Assembly: GCF_029633825.1 (NCBI RefSeq)
Contig: NZ_CP090640.1
Coordinates: 3,038,001 to 3,102,000 of the forward strand
Direction: 5' to 3'
DNA: 64,000 nt
DNA from: Burkholderia contaminans
Lineage (GTDB): Bacteria > Pseudomonadota > Gammaproteobacteria > Burkholderiales > Burkholderiaceae
Positions 43,902-53,363 of the stretch are shown one piece after another; the stretch's first letter is position 1; every line of letters starts with the position of its first letter. The notes beneath the pieces are model-generated. The model saw only the letters and a list, made by a program, of their open reading frames with translations, searched no databases and was not told the DNA's origin. A program made the translations under genes and the position numbers.

Positions 43902-45824
43902 TCAGGCGGCCGGCGCGGGTTTCGCCGCCGGTTGCTTCACGTACCAGTAGTCGATGATCCAGTCCTCGTATTGATAGGAGTCCGGCACGATTGTGGGGTG
44001 GCCGAGCGTCGCCTTGTACGCGATCCGCGCATTCGGCAGGTAGTACTGCGGGATCAGCGCGTACAGGTTGATCAGCACGCGGTCGAGCGCGTGCGTGGCC
44101 GTCTCGAGATCATCGAGCGTGTCGGCTGCGAGCGCCGCACGGATCAGCGCATCGACCGCCTTCGACTTCACGCCCGGATAGTTCTCGGAGCCCGGCTGCG
44201 ACGCGGCCGCACTGCCGAAGCGGCGCGTGAGCTCCGCGCCCGGAATCGTCACGGGCAGGTAAATGTACGTCGTCATGTCGTACTCGAAATTGTCGAGGCG
44301 CTTCAGGTAGAGCGCGCTGTCGATCTCGTGCAGGTAGGCCTGGATGCCGAGCATCGCGAGAGCCTGCGTGTACGGCAGGATCAGGCGGTCCATGCCGGGC
44401 TGGTCGTCGATGATCTCGATCGTCATCGGCGTGCCGTTCGCGTCGCGCAGCGCGCCGTCGCGGTAATGCCAGCCGGCCTGCGCGAGCAGGTCGCGCGCCT
44501 CCTTCAGGTTCGCGCGCAGCGAGTTCGGCGGCAGCGTCGACGGCTGCCGGACCATCGGGCCGAACACCTCGGGCGGCAGCGTCGAACGGAACGGTTCGAG
44601 CAGCGCAAGTTCCTTCTCGCTCGGCATGCCCGATGCCGCGAACGGGCTCGCCTCCCAGAAGCTGTTGGTGCGGCGATACTGCCCGTAGAACATCATCCGG
44701 CTCATCCAGTCGAAGTCGAACGCCAGCGCGAGCGCATGCCGCACCCGCACGTCCTGGAACATCGGCTTGCGCATGTTCATCAGGAAGCCCTGCATCTGCG
44801 CGGGGCCGTCGGGAAACTCGCCGCGCTTCAGCATGCCGTTGCGGAAATTCTTGCCGACGTACTTGCGCGCCCACTGCGTCGCGCTGTATTCCATGCGCGC
44901 GTCGATGTCGCCGGCCTTGAACGCTTCGAGCGCCGTGTATTGATCCAGGTACAGCTTGAACGACACATGCGCGAAGCGGAACATGCCGCGTCGCGACGGC
45001 AGGTTCGCTGCCCAGTAGTGCGGGTTGCGCACGTAGCTGATCTGCTTGTCGTTCCTGCGCTGGTCGATCAGGTACGCGCCGCTCGCGATCGGCGGCACGT
45101 TCGCGATCTGGTCGAACGGCGGTCGCGTGCCGTCCGCGCGCTGCCCCCATTTCGGCGAGAACACCGGCAGGTCGCCCGCGATCAGCGCGGCGTCGCGCTC
45201 CGCGTGCTTGAATTCGAAGCGCACCGTGTGGCCGTCGACCACCACCGCGCGCTTGATGATCGCGAACTGCGCGTTGTACAGCGGCGACGCCTGCGGGCTC
45301 GTCAGCGTGTCGAACGAATATTTGACGTCGGCCGCGGTGATCGGGTCGCCGTTCGAGAAGCGTGCGGCCGGGTTGATGCGGAACGTCGCCGACAGCCCGT
45401 CGGGCGCGATGTCGACGTCGTCGGCGATCAGTGCGTATTCGGATGCGAGCTCGTCCCAGCTGCGCTGCATCAGCGTGTCGAACATCAGGTTCTTGATGTC
45501 CGGTGCGGGCGAGCCGCGCACGAGGAACGGGTTCAGCGAATCGTAGCTCTGCGCTTCATCGTAGTTTTCGAACTGGAGCGTGCCGCTGTCGGGTGCGTCC
45601 GCATTCGCGTAGTCGAAATGCGTGAAGCCCGGCGGATACTTCGGGTGGTCGTATTGCGAAATCGCCGGCACCGCGAGCGCGGCCTGCGGCATGACGCCGC
45701 CCGACACGAGCCACACGGCGCACGCGAGCAGCGCGGCGCGCGTGGCGGTGCGCATCCGCCCGTGCGTGCGCGTCAGGTGCGAGTGGCGCGGCACACGTGC
45801 CCGTCGCCCATTCAACAGTCTCAT
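43902..45824 (-). CDS. yejA: YejA-like peptide-binding protein (SBP family 5)
   Basis: 640 residues, the size of YejA rather than the shorter OppA/DppA. A Sec signal (MRTATRAALLACAVWLVSGGVMPQAALA) precedes the mature start VPAISQYDHPKYPPGFTHFDYANADAP, which is typical. The family 5 signature region DVKYSFDTLTSP is present. It captures peptides in the periplasm for the YejBE-F pore. ATG 45824 gives 23 extra residues before the signal; the internal ATG at 45755 would give a cleaner leader and may be the real start. A terminator-like hairpin lies upstream, between this gene and the receptor. Confidence 0.92.
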   Translation of the reverse strand: MRLLNGRRARVPRHSHLTRTHGRMRTATRAALLACAVWLVSGGVMPQAALAVPAISQYDHPKYPPGFTHFDYANADAPDSGTLQFENYDEAQSYDSLNPFLVRGSPAPDIKNLMFDTLMQRSWDELASEYALIADDVDIAPDGLSATFRINPAARFSNGDPITAADVKYSFDTLTSPQASPLYNAQFAIIKRAVVVDGHTVRFEFKHAERDAALIAGDLPVFSPKWGQRADGTRPPFDQIANVPPIASGAYLIDQRRNDKQISYVRNPHYWAANLPSRRGMFRFAHVSFKLYLDQYTALEAFKAGDIDARMEYSATQWARKYVGKNFRNGMLKRGEFPDGPAQMQGFLMNMRKPMFQDVRVRHALALAFDFDWMSRMMFYGQYRRTNSFWEASPFAASGMPSEKELALLEPFRSTLPPEVFGPMVRQPSTLPPNSLRANLKEARDLLAQAGWHYRDGALRDANGTPMTIEIIDDQPGMDRLILPYTQALAMLGIQAYLHEIDSALYLKRLDNFEYDMTTYIYLPVTIPGAELTRRFGSAAASQPGSENYPGVKSKAVDALIRAALAADTLDDLETATHALDRVLINLYALIPQYYLPNARIAYKATLGHPTIVPDSYQYEDWIIDYWYVKQPAAKPAPAA

Positions 45825-45984
45825 GGTCAGTCTGTCCGGAAGCGTGCGGGTGTGAAGCCTGCGCGCAATCGATGCCCGTGCCGGACGCCGCGTACGGCCG
45901 CGTCCCGCGGATGGTTCGTGCTGTCACGATCGGATGAACTGCACCGCCGCGCGCCCCGGTTGCGGGCCGTCGTGGCGCCAGGTG

Positions 45985-46029
45985 AAAAAAGGCCGCCCCG
46001 AAAAGGGGGTAGTGGACGTGGAGCGGCCT
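45985..46029 (-). terminator. Intrinsic terminator after TonB-dependent receptor gene
   Basis: On the minus strand AGGCCGCTCC (46029-46020) pairs with GGGGCGGCCT (45999-45990) with one wobble pair, across a 20-base loop, and is followed directly by five or six T residues. It lies 33 bases after the receptor stop, so it likely limits read-through into yejA. Confidence 0.75.
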
Positions 46030-46061
46030 GTCCAAAACCTGTCAGTGCATCGCGATCGCCA

Positions 46062-48845
46062 TCAGAACTTGTACGTCGCGCCGACCTGCGCGAACCGGCC
46101 GATGTACGAGTACACCGACGTGTCGTACCCGCTCTGGCTCAGCGTGCCGTTCGCGAAGATCGGGTCGTACGGCGGCGTGCGGTTGAAGAGGTTGTCGATG
46201 CCGCCGTAGATCGTCCAGTTCTTGAAGCCCGTGTACGTCACCATCAGGTTGAACTGGCTGTACGAACCGACCTTGCTCGGCTCGGGCATCAGGTTCTGCG
46301 CGTACGGGCCCGTGAACTGCCACGTCAGCGCCGCATCGAACTTCCGGTAGTTCCAGTCCAGCGTCGTGTTGCCGCGCCAGCGCGGGAAGCTGCCGCCGAA
46401 CGGCTGCGTGATCGTGAAGTTGTTGCCCGCGCCGTTGACCGGTGCGGCGCCCGGGAAGCCGATCTTGTAGCTGTTGACGTAGGCCCAGTCGCCCGACAGC
46501 GTAAGCGTGCCCCAGCCCTTCAGCGGCAAGCCCTGGCGGAACGTGCCTTCGAAGCCGTTCGTGTCGAGGTAGCCGAGGTTCTGGTACGGAATCACCTTGT
46601 ACAGCAGCTGGCCGGTCGTCGGGTCGGTCACGACCTGCGACGGCTTGCCCTGGCCGATCACGTTGTCGATGCGGATCTTGTACCAGTCGAAGCCGAGGTC
46701 GGTGTAACGGCTCGGCGAGACCTGGAAGCCGATATTGAGGTTACGCGTGCGCTCCGGCGCGAGGTTCGGGTTGCCGACGGTGATCGACGTGTAGTTCTGG
46801 CCGGTGGCCGGATCGACCTGGATGCCGAGCGTCTGCGATTTGCTGTCCTCGACGAAGGTCGGCGCGCGGAAGCCGCGGTTGTACGACGTATACAACGTGA
46901 GCGCCTTGATCGGCTGGTACCGCAACGCGAAGCGCGGCGAGAAAGCGCCGCCCACGTCGGTGTAGTGATCGTAGCGGCCTGCCTGGCTGAACGTCAGGTT
47001 TTCGATGATCGGTATGTTGATCTGGTAATAGATGGCCGCGACGTTGCGCTGGCCATCCACCGTCTCGAGGTCCGGTGTGATGACGGCCCCGCTCAGGTAC
47101 TCGGAACCCGGCGTCAGCGTTTCGCTCTGGTGCGTGAACTGCGCGCCGAAGCCGATGCCGACGTCGCCGGCCGGCAAATGGAACAGGTTCGGCGTCGACA
47201 GCGTCGCATCGATCGTGTCGAGCTTCGAGATGCCGAGGTTGTTCGCCTCCTGATAGAGGCCGTTGAACGCGTTCGGCGTCGCGGCCGGGTTCGCGAAATT
47301 CAGCGTGCCGTTCTGGTAGATGTTGTTCAGCGCATTCACGTTCAGCTGGTTCGTGAACACGTTCGACACCGTGCTCTGCGAATGGCTGACCGACGTCGCC
47401 CAGTCCCAGTCGCCGTACGGCAGCGTGAACGACCCCTTGATGCCGGCGGCCGCCCGCCAGTAGTTGGCCCAGGTCTTTTGCGCGACCGTGTTCGGAAACG
47501 CATAGGTGAGCGGCGTGGCCGCGCCCGTCGTGTTGTACGGGTTGCTGGCCGGCACCGTGTAGTTGAACGGCGACAGCAGCTTCGTCTGCGGATTCCAGAC
47601 GAGCGCCGGGTTCTGCGAGTTGCCGATCACGTTGTTCCACAGGCCGTCGTTGGTCGTGGTCGTGTTGTAGCTCTCCATGAAGTCGGCGAACGCGGTCGTC
47701 TTGTCGTCGATCTTGAAGTCACCATGGAGCTTCGCGTTCAGGCGCTCGGTCATCGGCAGGATCGACGTGCTTTCCGCCGTGTTGTACCCGCAGACGGTGC
47801 CCGGCAACCCGGCCGACAGCGAATTCGACGCGGCCGGACGAACCGAGCCGCCGAACGGGCAGCCGCCGCTCAGCGCCTGCGCACTGCCGTCGGGCATGTT
47901 CCAGTAGGACGGCGCGAGCAGCGAGAAGCCGCCCGGCTTGCCCGTGAAGTCCTGGTTGCGCGTGGAATCGCGGTCGGCCAGCGTGAAGCCGTTCGACTTG
48001 TAGTAGCTGAGCGCGGCCGTCACGTTGAAGCGGTCGGCGTTCAGGTCGCCGAAGCCGCCGAGCACGCCGAACTTCATCGTGCCGTCGCCGTTGCCGGCGT
48101 TGATCGCGCTGCCGAGGCTGCCGTCGAGCTGCAGCCCGCGGAAATTGTGTTTCGTGATGATGTTGACGACACCGCCGATCGCGTCCGAACCGTACTGCGA
48201 CACGGCGCCCGTCTTCACGATTTCGATCCGCTCGATGTCGTTGAGCGGGATCGTGTTGAGGTCGAAGAACGAATCGACGCTGTTCGAGAAGAATGCATAC
48301 GGCGCGACGCGCTGGCCGTCGACCAGCACGAGCGTGTACTTCTCCGAGAGGCCGCGCAGTGCAATGCCGGCCGCGCCCGCCGCGAAGTTGCCCGACTGCC
48401 CTTCGCCCCAGCTGTTCGCCGAGTTGGCTGCCGCATCGCGCAGGAAGTCGGCGACGGTCACCGCGCCGCTGGCCTGGATTTCCTTCGGCGTGATCGTCTG
48501 CACCTGCTGGAAGCCCGTCTTGTCGGCTTGCCGGATCAGCGAGCCCGTCACTTCGAACCGCTTGATCTGCGCGACCTTGCCCTGCCCGTCCGCGGCGGGT
48601 GCGGCAGGCGTCGCGTCGGCCGACGCATCAGGCGCCGCGGGCGCTGCGGTGCTTGCGGCAGCACCCGCCGTGCCGCCCGCCTGTGCAACGGTCACGGGCG
48701 CGCCGCTCGCGACCGCATCCGCGATCGCGACGGCGCCCGGCGCCGGCTGGCTCTGGGCGAACGCCGGCGGCGCCAGTACGGCCGTCAGCGCGAGTTCCGC
48801 CCAGACTATCCTCTTGATGGCCAACGCCAACACTCTCTGCTTCAT
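46062..48845 (-). CDS. TonB-dependent outer-membrane receptor
   Basis: 927 residues. A signal peptide (MKQRVLALAIKRIVWAELALTAVLAPPAFA) is followed by an Ala/Pro-rich spacer of about 60 residues, the plug (VEVTGSLIR-type FEVTGSLIRQADKTGFQQVQTITPKEI, then GLSEKYTLVLVDGQRVAPY and VNIITKHNFRG) and a 22-strand barrel ending in GRFAQVGATYKF with a terminal Phe. The substrate cannot be read directly. Co-directional tonB-exbBD upstream and the Yej peptide importer downstream point to a peptide or peptide-metal ligand rather than a simple siderophore. GAGGGA precedes ATG 48845; a terminator follows the gene. Confidence 0.94.
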   Translation of the reverse strand: MKQRVLALAIKRIVWAELALTAVLAPPAFAQSQPAPGAVAIADAVASGAPVTVAQAGGTAGAAASTAAPAAPDASADATPAAPAADGQGKVAQIKRFEVTGSLIRQADKTGFQQVQTITPKEIQASGAVTVADFLRDAAANSANSWGEGQSGNFAAGAAGIALRGLSEKYTLVLVDGQRVAPYAFFSNSVDSFFDLNTIPLNDIERIEIVKTGAVSQYGSDAIGGVVNIITKHNFRGLQLDGSLGSAINAGNGDGTMKFGVLGGFGDLNADRFNVTAALSYYKSNGFTLADRDSTRNQDFTGKPGGFSLLAPSYWNMPDGSAQALSGGCPFGGSVRPAASNSLSAGLPGTVCGYNTAESTSILPMTERLNAKLHGDFKIDDKTTAFADFMESYNTTTTNDGLWNNVIGNSQNPALVWNPQTKLLSPFNYTVPASNPYNTTGAATPLTYAFPNTVAQKTWANYWRAAAGIKGSFTLPYGDWDWATSVSHSQSTVSNVFTNQLNVNALNNIYQNGTLNFANPAATPNAFNGLYQEANNLGISKLDTIDATLSTPNLFHLPAGDVGIGFGAQFTHQSETLTPGSEYLSGAVITPDLETVDGQRNVAAIYYQINIPIIENLTFSQAGRYDHYTDVGGAFSPRFALRYQPIKALTLYTSYNRGFRAPTFVEDSKSQTLGIQVDPATGQNYTSITVGNPNLAPERTRNLNIGFQVSPSRYTDLGFDWYKIRIDNVIGQGKPSQVVTDPTTGQLLYKVIPYQNLGYLDTNGFEGTFRQGLPLKGWGTLTLSGDWAYVNSYKIGFPGAAPVNGAGNNFTITQPFGGSFPRWRGNTTLDWNYRKFDAALTWQFTGPYAQNLMPEPSKVGSYSQFNLMVTYTGFKNWTIYGGIDNLFNRTPPYDPIFANGTLSQSGYDTSVYSYIGRFAQVGATYKF

Positions 48846-49182
48846 TTTGTTCCCTCTCGCTCGTAGTAAGACCCCACCTGCTGTGCGCCGGAACCTTGTG
48901 AATTCCTTGCGCGTCCTGGGTGCCCGTGTACCGGAACCCGCGATTGCCACGCTTTCGACTGCCACGACTCGAACGGATCGGCCTCGGGTCACCCGCACCA
49001 TCCAGCGTCACCGTCTTTTTCTATTTTGATTCGACATGCTAAACACCTACATTGAGCGCATTGCCTGCTTCTTCCCGATTCGACGGGCAGCGGGTTCCGT
49101 ACAACGCGAACCCGTGTGCGCGCCGTACCGCGCCCGCTTCTGCCGTCGATCGGGTACTTCTCCTTCCTGCCGGCCGCCTTCG
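48846..49182. other. Promoter/5' region of the TonB-dependent receptor
   Basis: 337 bases between the regulator stop and receptor start. There is no convincing ORF. The AT-richer part at 49010-49050 may hold the receptor promoter, but I could not find a clear -35/-10 pair, and I see no convincing Fur box. Confidence 0.4.
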
Positions 49183-49758
49183 CTAGAACAGCCTGGGCGT
49201 ACCGACCCAGACGATCACCGCCTCTTCGTCGGCCGTATTGCGCCACGCATGCGGCATCGTCGATTCGTAATGCGCGGTATCGCCCTCGTTCAGCGTGAAC
49301 GTGCAATCCTCCAGCGTCAGCGCCAACTGCCCGCGCAACACGTAGACGAACTCCTCGCCGGCATGCGTCGTCATCTCGGACGGCAGTTGCCCCGCCGGCA
49401 TCCGGACGAGAATCGCGTCGAGCTTGCGACTGTCCACCGGGTTCGTCAGCCTGGCGAACCGGCTGGCCGAGTTCGTGAACTGGAAATACTGCAGCGCGTT
49501 GCCGCGGCATACCGAGCGCGCTTCCGTCGGCGTGTCGATGAAGTACTGCATCGTCACGCCCAGCGCCTTCGCGATCCGCACCAGCGACGTGATCGACGGC
49601 GTCGCCCGCCCGCGCTCGACCTGCGACAGGAACGGCTTCGAAATGCCGGCGATCGTCGACGTTTCGTCGAGCGTGAGTTTCAGGCGCTGGCGCAGCGCCC
49701 GGATCTTGTTGCCGAGCGACACGGCGACGAGCACCGACTCATCAGGGGGCAAAGCCAT
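49183..49758 (-). CDS. XRE-cupin transcriptional regulator
   Basis: 191 residues. The HTH_3 domain is at about 14-68 (GNKIRALRQRLKLTLDETSTIAGISKPFLSQVERGRATPSITSLVRIAKALGV) and a cupin_2 sensor occupies the C-terminal 75 residues (THAGEEFVYVLRGQLALTLEDCTFTLNEGDTAHYESTMPHAWRN). Regulators of this PuuR/SutR type respond to small molecules such as amino acids, polyamines or peptides. Lying inside the TonB-receptor-Yej run, it is the obvious candidate local regulator. ATG 49758 matches the usual start; the longer frame upstream is not conserved-looking. Confidence 0.92.
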   Translation of the reverse strand: MALPPDESVLVAVSLGNKIRALRQRLKLTLDETSTIAGISKPFLSQVERGRATPSITSLVRIAKALGVTMQYFIDTPTEARSVCRGNALQYFQFTNSASRFARLTNPVDSRKLDAILVRMPAGQLPSEMTTHAGEEFVYVLRGQLALTLEDCTFTLNEGDTAHYESTMPHAWRNTADEEAVIVWVGTPRLF

Positions 49759-50058
49759 GGAAAGACGGTCCCTCTCAGTCGAAATCGGTTTGATGTCGTC
49801 AAGCCTCGACCGATGCCGTGATGCAGCCGGCCCGGCGCGATCCCCCGCCGCACGCTGCCGCGACGTGCAAGCCACGCGCGGTGCGGCAGCGCACCGGCGT
49901 CGTGCGGCCTCGCAGCGCGTGCTCATTTCATTCGGTTTACTAATTAACAAGATTGCCCCTTTCCATCGGCTTACCTGCTCGTCGTGCATCGGTGCGATCG
50001 CGGCGGCACACCGCTTTCCGGCCGCTGGCGTGGCGCGCGGCCGTGTCCTTCCGTTGCG
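49759..50058. other. 300-base gap upstream of XRE-cupin gene
   Basis: Non-coding as far as I can see. An AT-rich patch at 49925-49970 (TTTACTAATTAACAAG) is the likeliest promoter position for the regulator. Confidence 0.4.
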
Positions 50059-51249
50059 TTACCGTGAGGCCACCACCGTCCAGAGCCGTGCCAGATCACC
50101 GGAACCGTCGGTGCCCTTGACCGTGCGCAGCACCTGGACCGCACGCGCCTTCTGGCCGGCCACGTAATACGCCTCGCCGAGCCGCAGCCGCGCCGCATCG
50201 GGATGCTCGAGCCCGCCCTTCGCGATCGCCTGCTCCATCATCGACAGCCCCTGCTGCGCATGGCCCTCGAAGACGAGGTTCATGCCCGCGTCGATCGGCG
50301 CGGCCGGCGTCGTGGCGTCTGCGCCCGATTGCGCGCGCTTCGCCGCGAGCGTCTGCAGCCGCTTCTCGCGATCCGCCTGCGCGTCCTTGCCGAGTACGCC
50401 GGACGCGAACCCCTGGTCGATCACCTGCTTGCCTTCGGCGGCCGAGCCCGCGACCAGCGCGAGCTGCGTCATTTCCATGTATGCGCCGGCGGTCGAGAGC
50501 GAGCCCGTCGCCCGTCGCAACCGGTAGATGTCGAGGTCGAGCGACGGTAGATACCCGGGGTTGCCGCGAATGGCCGTGACCATTTCGTCCCAGTACGCGG
50601 GGCTCGGGTGATACGCCACCAGCAGTCCGAGCGCACTGCGATATGCGTTGCCGTCCTTCACTTTCTGCGCGCAGCTCGCCAGCATCTGCAACTGCCCTTC
50701 ATCCGGTGCGTGTCCGCCATTCGCCTGCGCGTCGGTGCTCGCTTTCAACTGGCTCACGAGCGGTGCGCAATCGTTCGACAGGTAGTAAGACTGCGTGAGC
50801 AGCGTGCGCATTTCCGGATCCGAGCCACCCGCCTTCAGGTAGCGCTGTGCGACGCGGATCGCCAGCGGGTAGTTCTTCTGCTGGAAGTAGATGCCGGCCA
50901 GCGCCGCCGTGGTCCGCTGCTCGTCTTCGCCCGACAGCCGGCCGGAGTTCAGCACGCTCTCGTAGGCTTGTGCGGCCGTGCCCGAGTCGCCGGCTGCCAT
51001 CGCTGCCGCGCCGCGCATTTCTTCCACCACGGTGGTTTCGTACGGCGTCCGGTTCGGCACGGCGGCCGCCTGGGCGATCTTGCCCAGCGCGTCGCGATAC
51101 TTGTGCGCCCGGTACAGCTCCTGCGCGGCCGCCAACGGTTTCGCCACGTCCGGCCGCAGCGCGTCCGCCGGCAGCGCCGGGCGGCCGAGCAGGGCCGCCG
51201 CGCCGAGCGCCGCCACCGCCATCATCCGTTTCAGTCGTCGCGGGTTCAT
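50059..51249 (-). CDS. Periplasmic TPR-repeat protein of the TonB system
   Basis: 396 residues with a signal peptide (MMAVAALGAAALLGRPALPA) and TPR-like helical pairs (AAQELYRAHKYRDALGKIAQAAA, AAQAYESVLNSGRLSGEDEQRTTAALAGIYFQQKNYPLAIRVAQRYL, and a last pair at LEHPDAARLRLGEAYYVAGQKARAVQVLRTVKG). It lies 16 bases after exbD on the same strand. TPR proteins found with TonB/ExbBD in other proteobacteria are thought to organise the energy-coupling complex; a scaffold role in the periplasm is inferred. Confidence 0.88.
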   Translation of the reverse strand: MNPRRLKRMMAVAALGAAALLGRPALPADALRPDVAKPLAAAQELYRAHKYRDALGKIAQAAAVPNRTPYETTVVEEMRGAAAMAAGDSGTAAQAYESVLNSGRLSGEDEQRTTAALAGIYFQQKNYPLAIRVAQRYLKAGGSDPEMRTLLTQSYYLSNDCAPLVSQLKASTDAQANGGHAPDEGQLQMLASCAQKVKDGNAYRSALGLLVAYHPSPAYWDEMVTAIRGNPGYLPSLDLDIYRLRRATGSLSTAGAYMEMTQLALVAGSAAEGKQVIDQGFASGVLGKDAQADREKRLQTLAAKRAQSGADATTPAAPIDAGMNLVFEGHAQQGLSMMEQAIAKGGLEHPDAARLRLGEAYYVAGQKARAVQVLRTVKGTDGSGDLARLWTVVASR

Positions 51250-51265
51250 CGGCTCGTCCGTGTCG

Positions 51266-51697
51266 TCATTGCATGAACTGTTCGTTACCGATCAGGCCGA
51301 TCTTGGTCGCGCCCACGCGTTGCGCGGAGGCGAGCACCGCGGCCACGTCCTTGTACGGCACCAGCTTGTTGGGGCGCAGATGGATCTCCGCCTGCACGGG
51401 CTCCGCTGCCACCTGGGTCAGTTTCGACTCGAGCGTCGCGCGGTCCGGCACCGGCGCGCCGTTCCATGTCGTCGTACCGTCGAAGTCGATGTCGATCTGC
51501 ACGATTTCCGGCGGCGCGGCCGGCGGCGGCGGATTCCCCACCGGCAGGTCCATCTTCACCGAATGCATCTGAATCGGGATCGTGATGATCAGCATGATCA
51601 GCAACACCAGCATCACGTCGATCAGCGGCGTGGTGTTGATATCGACCATCACTTCCGGTTCGGCATTGCTCCCGCCCGAAGGCACATTCATTCCCAT
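51266..51697 (-). CDS. ExbD-like energy-coupling protein, copy 1
   Basis: 143 residues: short cytoplasmic N-terminus ending EVMVDINTTPLIDVMLVLLIMLIITIPI, with the critical Asp in the membrane segment (PLIDVML), and a periplasmic domain (VQIDIDFDGTTTWNGAPVPDRATLESKL). It forms the proton-driven ExbB/ExbD motor for TonB. AGGAG precedes ATG 51697. It differs clearly from copy 2, so the two may form a heteromeric or ligand-specific motor. Confidence 0.92.
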   Translation of the reverse strand: MGMNVPSGGSNAEPEVMVDINTTPLIDVMLVLLIMLIITIPIQMHSVKMDLPVGNPPPPAAPPEIVQIDIDFDGTTTWNGAPVPDRATLESKLTQVAAEPVQAEIHLRPNKLVPYKDVAAVLASAQRVGATKIGLIGNEQFMQ

Positions 51698-51710
51698 CGT
51701 CGACTCCTGT

Positions 51711-51876
51711 CGATCCACGTTAGCGCTTTAGCGCTTACGTGGGTCCCATGCTTCGCGGTCGATCCACGTCAGCCCTTCAGCGCTTACGTGGGTCCCATGC
51801 TTCGCGCTCAACCCACGTCACCCCTTCAGCGCGTACTTGGATCTCATGCCTCGCGCTCGACCGGCGTCAGCGCTCC
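51711..51876. repeat. 49-bp tandem repeat, three and a half copies
   Basis: Units begin at 51711, 51760, 51809 and (partial) 51858, giving an exact 49-base period. The core is CCACGT...CTTACGTGGGTC...CATGCTTCGCGCT; the first two units are nearly identical and the third has drifted. Each unit contains an inverted repeat (CCACGT with ACGTGG) that can fold into a 6-9 bp hairpin. The period is not a multiple of three and no gene uses it. It lies in the 225-base gap between the two exbD genes. Confidence 0.9.
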
Positions 51877-51922
51877 ACCACTTGCCGCCAGCCCCCTATC
51901 CCGCCACGATTGCGCGGCGCGA

Positions 51923-52345
51923 CTATCCCCCGCGCGCCGGCGGCTCCGTAATGAACGACAGCTTCGCGATCCCCGCGCGCTCGCACATCGTGACCACCCG
52001 ACCGATGAACTCGTAGCGCGTGTTCTGATCGCCCCGCACGTGGACGCTCGGCTGCGGCTGCTGCTGCGACACGTCCTTCAGTTTCGCGAGCAGCGTCTGT
52101 GCGTCCACCAGTTGCTCGCCCCAGAAGAAATCGCCGTCGCGGTTCACCGCGATCTCGATGCTCTTCGGCGTCGTCTGCAGCGGCTGCACCGTCTCCTTCG
52201 GCAACTGAAGCTGGATCGTGTGCGTCACGACCGGAATCGTGATCAGGAAGATGATCAGCAACACCAGCATCACGTCGACGAGCGGCGTCGTGTTGATGTT
52301 GGCGATCACCTCGTCGCTATCGTCCTGCCCGACGTTCATGGCCAT
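51923..52345 (-). CDS. ExbD-like energy-coupling protein, copy 2
   Basis: 140 residues: ANINTTPLVDVMLVLLIIFLITIPVVTHTI with the conserved membrane Asp, then a periplasmic domain (PKSIEIAVNRDGDFFWGEQLVDAQTLLAKL, SVHVRGDQNTRYEFIGRVVTMCERAGI). It starts 20 bases after exbB and is probably its direct partner. Systems with one ExbB and two ExbD are known in Xanthomonas and relatives. Confidence 0.94.
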   Translation of the reverse strand: MAMNVGQDDSDEVIANINTTPLVDVMLVLLIIFLITIPVVTHTIQLQLPKETVQPLQTTPKSIEIAVNRDGDFFWGEQLVDAQTLLAKLKDVSQQQPQPSVHVRGDQNTRYEFIGRVVTMCERAGIAKLSFITEPPARGG

Positions 52346-52365
52346 CGCGCGTCTCCGTCAGCCGA

Positions 52366-53277
52366 TCAGTTCGCAAGCGACGCAGTTGCCGGCGACGACG
52401 CGCGCACCGGGCGCCGATTGCCGGCCAGCAGCACCGTGTGCAGTTGCGCACCGAAGTTGCGCACCCGCTCCATCACCGATTTGTTGCGCCGAACCAGGAA
52501 GTTGTAGCCGAGCACCGCCGGCACCGCGACGGCGAGGCCGATTGCGGTCATGATGAGCGCCTCGCCCACCGGGCCGGCGACCTTGTCGATCGATGCCTGG
52601 CCGGCGATGCCGATGGCCGTCAGCGCGTGATAGATCCCCCAGACCGTGCCGAACAGCCCGACGAACGGCGCGGTGGAGCCCACCGTGGCGAGGAAGGCGA
52701 GCCCGTCCTGCATCCGGTTCGACACGTTCGTGATCGAGCGCTCGACCGACACGTCGATCCACGTATTGCGGTCCACTGCTTCCAGCAGCGCCTCGTCATG
52801 ATGCTCGCCGGCCTCGATCGCCGTTTCGGCGATGAAGCGGAACGGCGATGCCTCGTCGAGCAGCTTGGCGCCCTCGGCCAGCGACGGTGCGGACCAGAGC
52901 TGGGCGTCCGCCAGCTTCGCGCGGCGATTGGCGCGCAACTGCTCCACGAACTTCGTGATCATGATGTACCAGCTTCCCATCGACATGATCACGAGCAGGA
53001 TCAGCACGAAACGGGCGACGAAATCGCCGTTCTTCCAAAGCGCACCGAGCCCGTACGGATTCTCGACCGCTTCCGTCGTGGCCGGCGCGGGCGGCGGAGC
53101 CGGCTCGGCGGCGGCCGGAGCCTGCGCCGGCGCAGCCGACGGCGCCGCGGCCTGTGCCGACGTGCCGGCCGCGCCGCTTGCCTGCGCGTGGGCGAGCTGC
53201 GGTGCAACGAACCCGTCGATTGCGGCGACGGACATCAGGATGCTTGCCGCCAGCGCGGCCAGTGAACGCTTCGTCAT
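52366..53277 (-). CDS. exbB: ExbB-like (MotA/TolQ/ExbB) proton channel protein
   Basis: 303 residues. A signal-like N-terminus (ALAASILMSVAAIDGFVAPQLAHA) and an Ala/Pro-rich periplasmic spacer precede three membrane segments: FVARFVLILLVIMSMGSWYIMITKF, LATVGSTAPFVGLFGTVWGIYHAL and ALIMTAIGLAVAVPAVLGYNFLVRR, where the GSTAPFVGLFGTVWG motif is the family hallmark. It forms the pentameric channel around ExbD and powers TonB. It lies 86 bases after tonB. Confidence 0.95.
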   Translation of the reverse strand: MTKRSLAALAASILMSVAAIDGFVAPQLAHAQASGAAGTSAQAAAPSAAPAQAPAAAEPAPPPAPATTEAVENPYGLGALWKNGDFVARFVLILLVIMSMGSWYIMITKFVEQLRANRRAKLADAQLWSAPSLAEGAKLLDEASPFRFIAETAIEAGEHHDEALLEAVDRNTWIDVSVERSITNVSNRMQDGLAFLATVGSTAPFVGLFGTVWGIYHALTAIGIAGQASIDKVAGPVGEALIMTAIGLAVAVPAVLGYNFLVRRNKSVMERVRNFGAQLHTVLLAGNRRPVRASSPATASLAN

Positions 53278-53363
53278 ACCCCACTCCAGTTAATTCGATG
53301 AACTTAATATGCCAGTTCGAGATGGTTTTCTCCGGCCCGGATCGCACCGGGCCGCCCACTGCA

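Noticed and set aside
43809..48866. A 1685-codon open frame on the plus strand antisense to yejA-yejB and the receptor gene
   Set aside because: Its product is Arg-rich and low in hydrophobic structure, typical of a shadow frame opposite GC-rich genes; the minus-strand genes have clear family motifs.
51711..51876. CRISPR array
   Set aside because: The 49-base units are contiguous without distinct spacers, and no cas gene is present.
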